Shown here: positions 62,101 through 64,000 of the stretch, piece after piece | How the letters are laid out: every line of letters begins with the position of its first letter | How positions within the stretch are numbered: position 1 is the first letter of the stretch | NCBI GenBank assembly: GCA_030512295.1 | Contig: JAULSR010000001.1 | Span: 8,393,001-8,457,000, forward strand | From: Bombardia bombarda | Taxonomy: Eukaryota; Ascomycota; Sordariomycetes; Sordariales; Lasiosphaeriaceae | Length of the DNA: 64,000 nucleotides | Reading direction: 5' to 3' | Made by a program: the position numbers and the translations under genes | The notes under the pieces: model-generated | What the model was told of the DNA's origin: nothing | The model's input: only the letters and a program-made list of their open reading frames with translations | Databases searched by the model: none

Positions 62101-62263
62101 CGATATTAAGAGACTCGTGGCTGCTGCCGGGGTTGGAGGTGGAAAAGGGGCGAAGAAGGAGAAGGAAAAGGGAGAGGGAGGGAATGGTAATGGGAATGGA
62201 AATGGAAATGGAAATGGGGGAGGAGGAGGGGGACGTTGGGGATGGGCTGGTTGGTGGCCGTGA
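59149..62263 (+). CDS. Large Ser-rich protein of unknown function with a conserved central core
   Basis: Three exons, 59149-60127, 60182-60274 and 60381-62263, give 984 residues. Intron 1 (54 bases, GTGAGT, CTGAC) joins RYSQS to DVFQYGCLYDVSVEI. Intron 2 (106 bases) has an unusual GTACAA donor, a TACTAAC branch and a CCAG acceptor. It joins EVLDDKAC to SRLLVIAHIRIL. This join is supported by frame and by the beta-strand-like pattern, but is less certain. The most structured region is residues ~275-430, from ALEDGVASMWAVVQLSTQV to SSDDLMQDLEYHLGSTMTEY. The rest is Ser, Thr, Asn, Gln and Gly repeats. The C-terminus is an Asn-Gly repeat ending GRWGWAGWWP. I do not recognise the family with confidence and assign no function. 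Confidence 0.8.
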
Positions 62264-62688
62264 TTGAATAGGTGAGGTAGGTGTTCTTGGAGGCACTTAC
62301 CTGCTTGGTTTGTCTACTGGGATAAGAAGGTGGAGAGGAAATGTGTATATATATTAGTAGTTTTGACGCGGGAACATGAAATACCTTCTGTTGCTCCCTT
62401 TTATCAGCTTCATCGCATATTGCCCCAGGTAGTATTAGACGAATTGACTTTCAAGGTTTGGGAACCTCGATTAGGGAAAGCCGGACGAGGGATATGCACA
62501 AAGAAAGGAGAGAGAGACAAGCGTATGAAATACATAACTTCTCACGACTAAACTCTTCATCTACGTAATTCAAGGAGTGCGTAGAATTAAGCTATGTCAT
62601 ACAATGATATATATACAATCCCCTCCTCTCCTTTCAAACACCAAAACAAACCGTAAAATAGGCCCCCTTTGTCCACAAAAAGTCAACA
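62264..62688. other. Convergent 3' intergenic region
   Basis: Lies between the converging Ser-rich and SigF-like genes. Contains only short open frames without motifs. Confidence 0.5.
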
Positions 62689-63892
62689 TTACAACACCTT
62701 TTGCCTACCAACCGCACTCCCATTGCTCCCCCCACCACCACCAACCCTCCTCGCTCTAGCGGAGGCAGTAGCAGCAGCAGCACGATCCCCCACCTTGCCA
62801 ACGATCCGCGCGACCGGGCCCAGCAGCACGGCGCCTACGACGCAGAAGAAGGTGCTCCACAGCTGCCAGGCGGACCAGAGGAGGGCACCCGGGGCCATGA
62901 AGAGGAACTTGAGAAACTCGTTGACTTGGTAAAAGTCTTCTTGTCTCTTGATCATGTATTTGTTGTGGCTGTGACTATGGTTACCGCCAGAGATGGAGCC
63001 AGACAAAGAAGATGTGCCATTGCCATTGCCACTGCCATTGCCATTGATGCGCTCCGCCACGGCCGCGAGGGAGGAGCTGCCGCTCTCACCTGAGGCGGGG
63101 ACGTGGGCGGAGCCCGAAGCTACTTCGGCGTAGCTTGGTTCGCTGTCACCGTCGGCGAAGCCCTCGTCGGATGAGGTGGCAGATTGGCTGCTGCTGTTGT
63201 TGTTATTGTTGTTGTTTGGTGTGACGGTGCCATTGGTGATGGGCTTGGCGTTGTTGTGTTCAGACGCCTGCTGCTGGCTGCTGGGAGCTGTGAGGTGCAA
63301 GACGGTGACGAGGCGGACGGGGGCCTTGTGGAAGGGGATGAACCAGATGGAAAAGGTTTGGAGGATGGTTAGGTAGAGGAGGCCTGCGCGTTGGTCGAAG
63401 ACTGTGATTCAGGTGAGATTAGATATATGGCATATGGCTAATTGGGGGGGGGGGGGGGGGGGTCTTCTGGACGTACCGGTTGATTCTATCTCGAGCTCAA
63501 ATTTTGGACTGAGAATCTTGTCTGGGTTTGGTGCTTGTCAGTGATGGGTTCGCATTGTTTCCCTTATTCTCAAGTCAACTTACACCTAAGGGACTGTGTT
63601 AGCGGCATGGTATATCTCAAAAGACTAAATACTTTCAAAGGGGTTTGTTTGTATTTGGCTCAAATTGGATTAGTTTGACTCACCATCTGTAAACAGCCAA
63701 CAGCAGCATCCGGGAGTCGAGCTCGCCGACGAGGGGCACCTTGACCCCCTCGAAGGATGGCACGCGGCAGAAGGGGTGGACAAACGAAGCCGAGGGAAGA
63801 TAGTAGCGGTTGACGGCATCGCGCTGTTCTTCGGGCGTGCCTTGGCAAAGTGCCCGGATGACACCGCGGACGTCTTTGACGGGGTGTTCCAT
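62689..63892 (-). CDS. SigF-like NTF2-like domain membrane protein, with a predicted 2-base micro-exon
   Basis: Exons 63892-63684, 63585-63584, 63521-63477 and 63401-62689 give 322 residues. The N-terminal NTF2-like domain starts MEHPVKDVRGVIRALCQGTP and contains ASFVHPFCRVPSFEGVKVPL. Exon 1 ends AGA-TG at a GTGAGT donor. The conserved continuation W-Y-K-ILSPKFELEIEST requires the bases GT before ACAAGATT. Exactly GT lies between a CTTAG acceptor and a GTAAGT donor at 63585-63584. Intron 3 contains a G19 run (plus strand) and joins EST to VFDQRAGLLYLTILQTFSIW. The middle is Asn/Ser-rich. The C-terminus has IKRQEDFYQVNEFLKFLFMA and one or two hydrophobic helices. I know the family only as fungal SigF-like/NTF2-like proteins; its role is not established. 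Confidence 0.87.
63444..63462. repeat. G19 homopolymer (C19 in the intron of the SigF-like gene)
   Basis: Nineteen G residues on the plus strand within intron 3 of the leftward SigF-like gene, between donor 63476 and acceptor 63402. Confidence 0.85.
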
Positions 63893-64000
63893 ACTGATAG
63901 TCTTGGTGTCTTGCGTGTATTATCTGGCAAGTCTCGTAGATGTTGCTGTCGCCTCTCCAACCTGTAAATCAATTGAATAAAAACTTTCCTTGTCAATTGA
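63893..64000. other. Upstream flank of the SigF-like gene
   Basis: Short 5' leader/promoter of the leftward gene up to the window edge. The frame continuing upstream of the ATG has no conserved content. Confidence 0.4.

Noticed and set aside
63516..63600. Alternative 10-base micro-exon (TCCCTTAGGT) with an ACAAG acceptor
   Set aside because: It keeps frame but gives RCPLGILSP instead of the conserved RWYKILSP, and its first acceptor lies almost on top of the branch site.

Overview
This window is nuclear DNA of a filamentous ascomycete, most probably a Sordariomycete. The coding genes are split by short introns of about 50-120 bases with GTRAGT-like donors, CTRAC-like branch sites and YAG acceptors. 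Dispersed single tRNA and 5S rRNA genes, a FlbE-type developmental regulator, a Zn2Cys6 regulator, a cytochrome b5-fused lactate dehydrogenase and a CYSTM peptide gene all fit. There are no operons, phage genes, bacterial insertion sequences or CRISPR arrays. I could not run database searches; family names rest on motifs that I read in the translations.

Layout from left to right. 1-754: left-truncated single-pass membrane protein (-). 2678-3927: FlbE-like regulator (+). 4480-4572: tRNA-Ile with an intron (+). 5984-8489: SH3-like/zinc-ribbon scaffold protein (+). 8982-10690: cytochrome b2 type lactate dehydrogenase (+). 12676-13845: Rab-like GTPase (+). 14817-14935: 5S rRNA (-). 15137-16227: fragment resembling DUF6589 mobile-element proteins (-). 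17143-21019: OSCA/TMEM63/CSC1-like channel (-). 23395-24831: FAD monooxygenase (+). 25811-26251: CYSTM protein (-). 27563-28713: PEX7 (-), divergent from 29172-30746: CUE-AlkB-GRF dioxygenase (+). 31515-34708: Zn2Cys6 transcription factor (-). 38665-40750: six-exon MFS transporter (-). About 40.8-53.7 kb: a 13-kb stretch in which I see no gene. 53702-55049: CCDC124/Lso2-like ribosome factor (+). 56898-58485: catalytically dead UBC-fold (AKTIP/FTS-like) protein (+). 59149-62263: large Ser-rich protein of unknown function (+). 62689-63892: SigF-like NTF2 membrane protein (-).

The genes are unrelated housekeeping, signalling and developmental functions and do not form a metabolic cluster. The one clear shared control region is the 458-bp gap between the divergent PEX7 and AlkB genes.

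Two observations stand out. First, the SigF-like gene reads correctly only if a 2-nucleotide micro-exon (63584-63585) is spliced between two introns. Second, four genes (FlbE, Rab, Zn2Cys6 factor, CCDC124) each lose frame at a short G/C homopolymer, and one extra base restores each of them. That pattern looks like homopolymer undercalling in the assembly rather than four real mutations, and a reader should treat those breaks as provisional.
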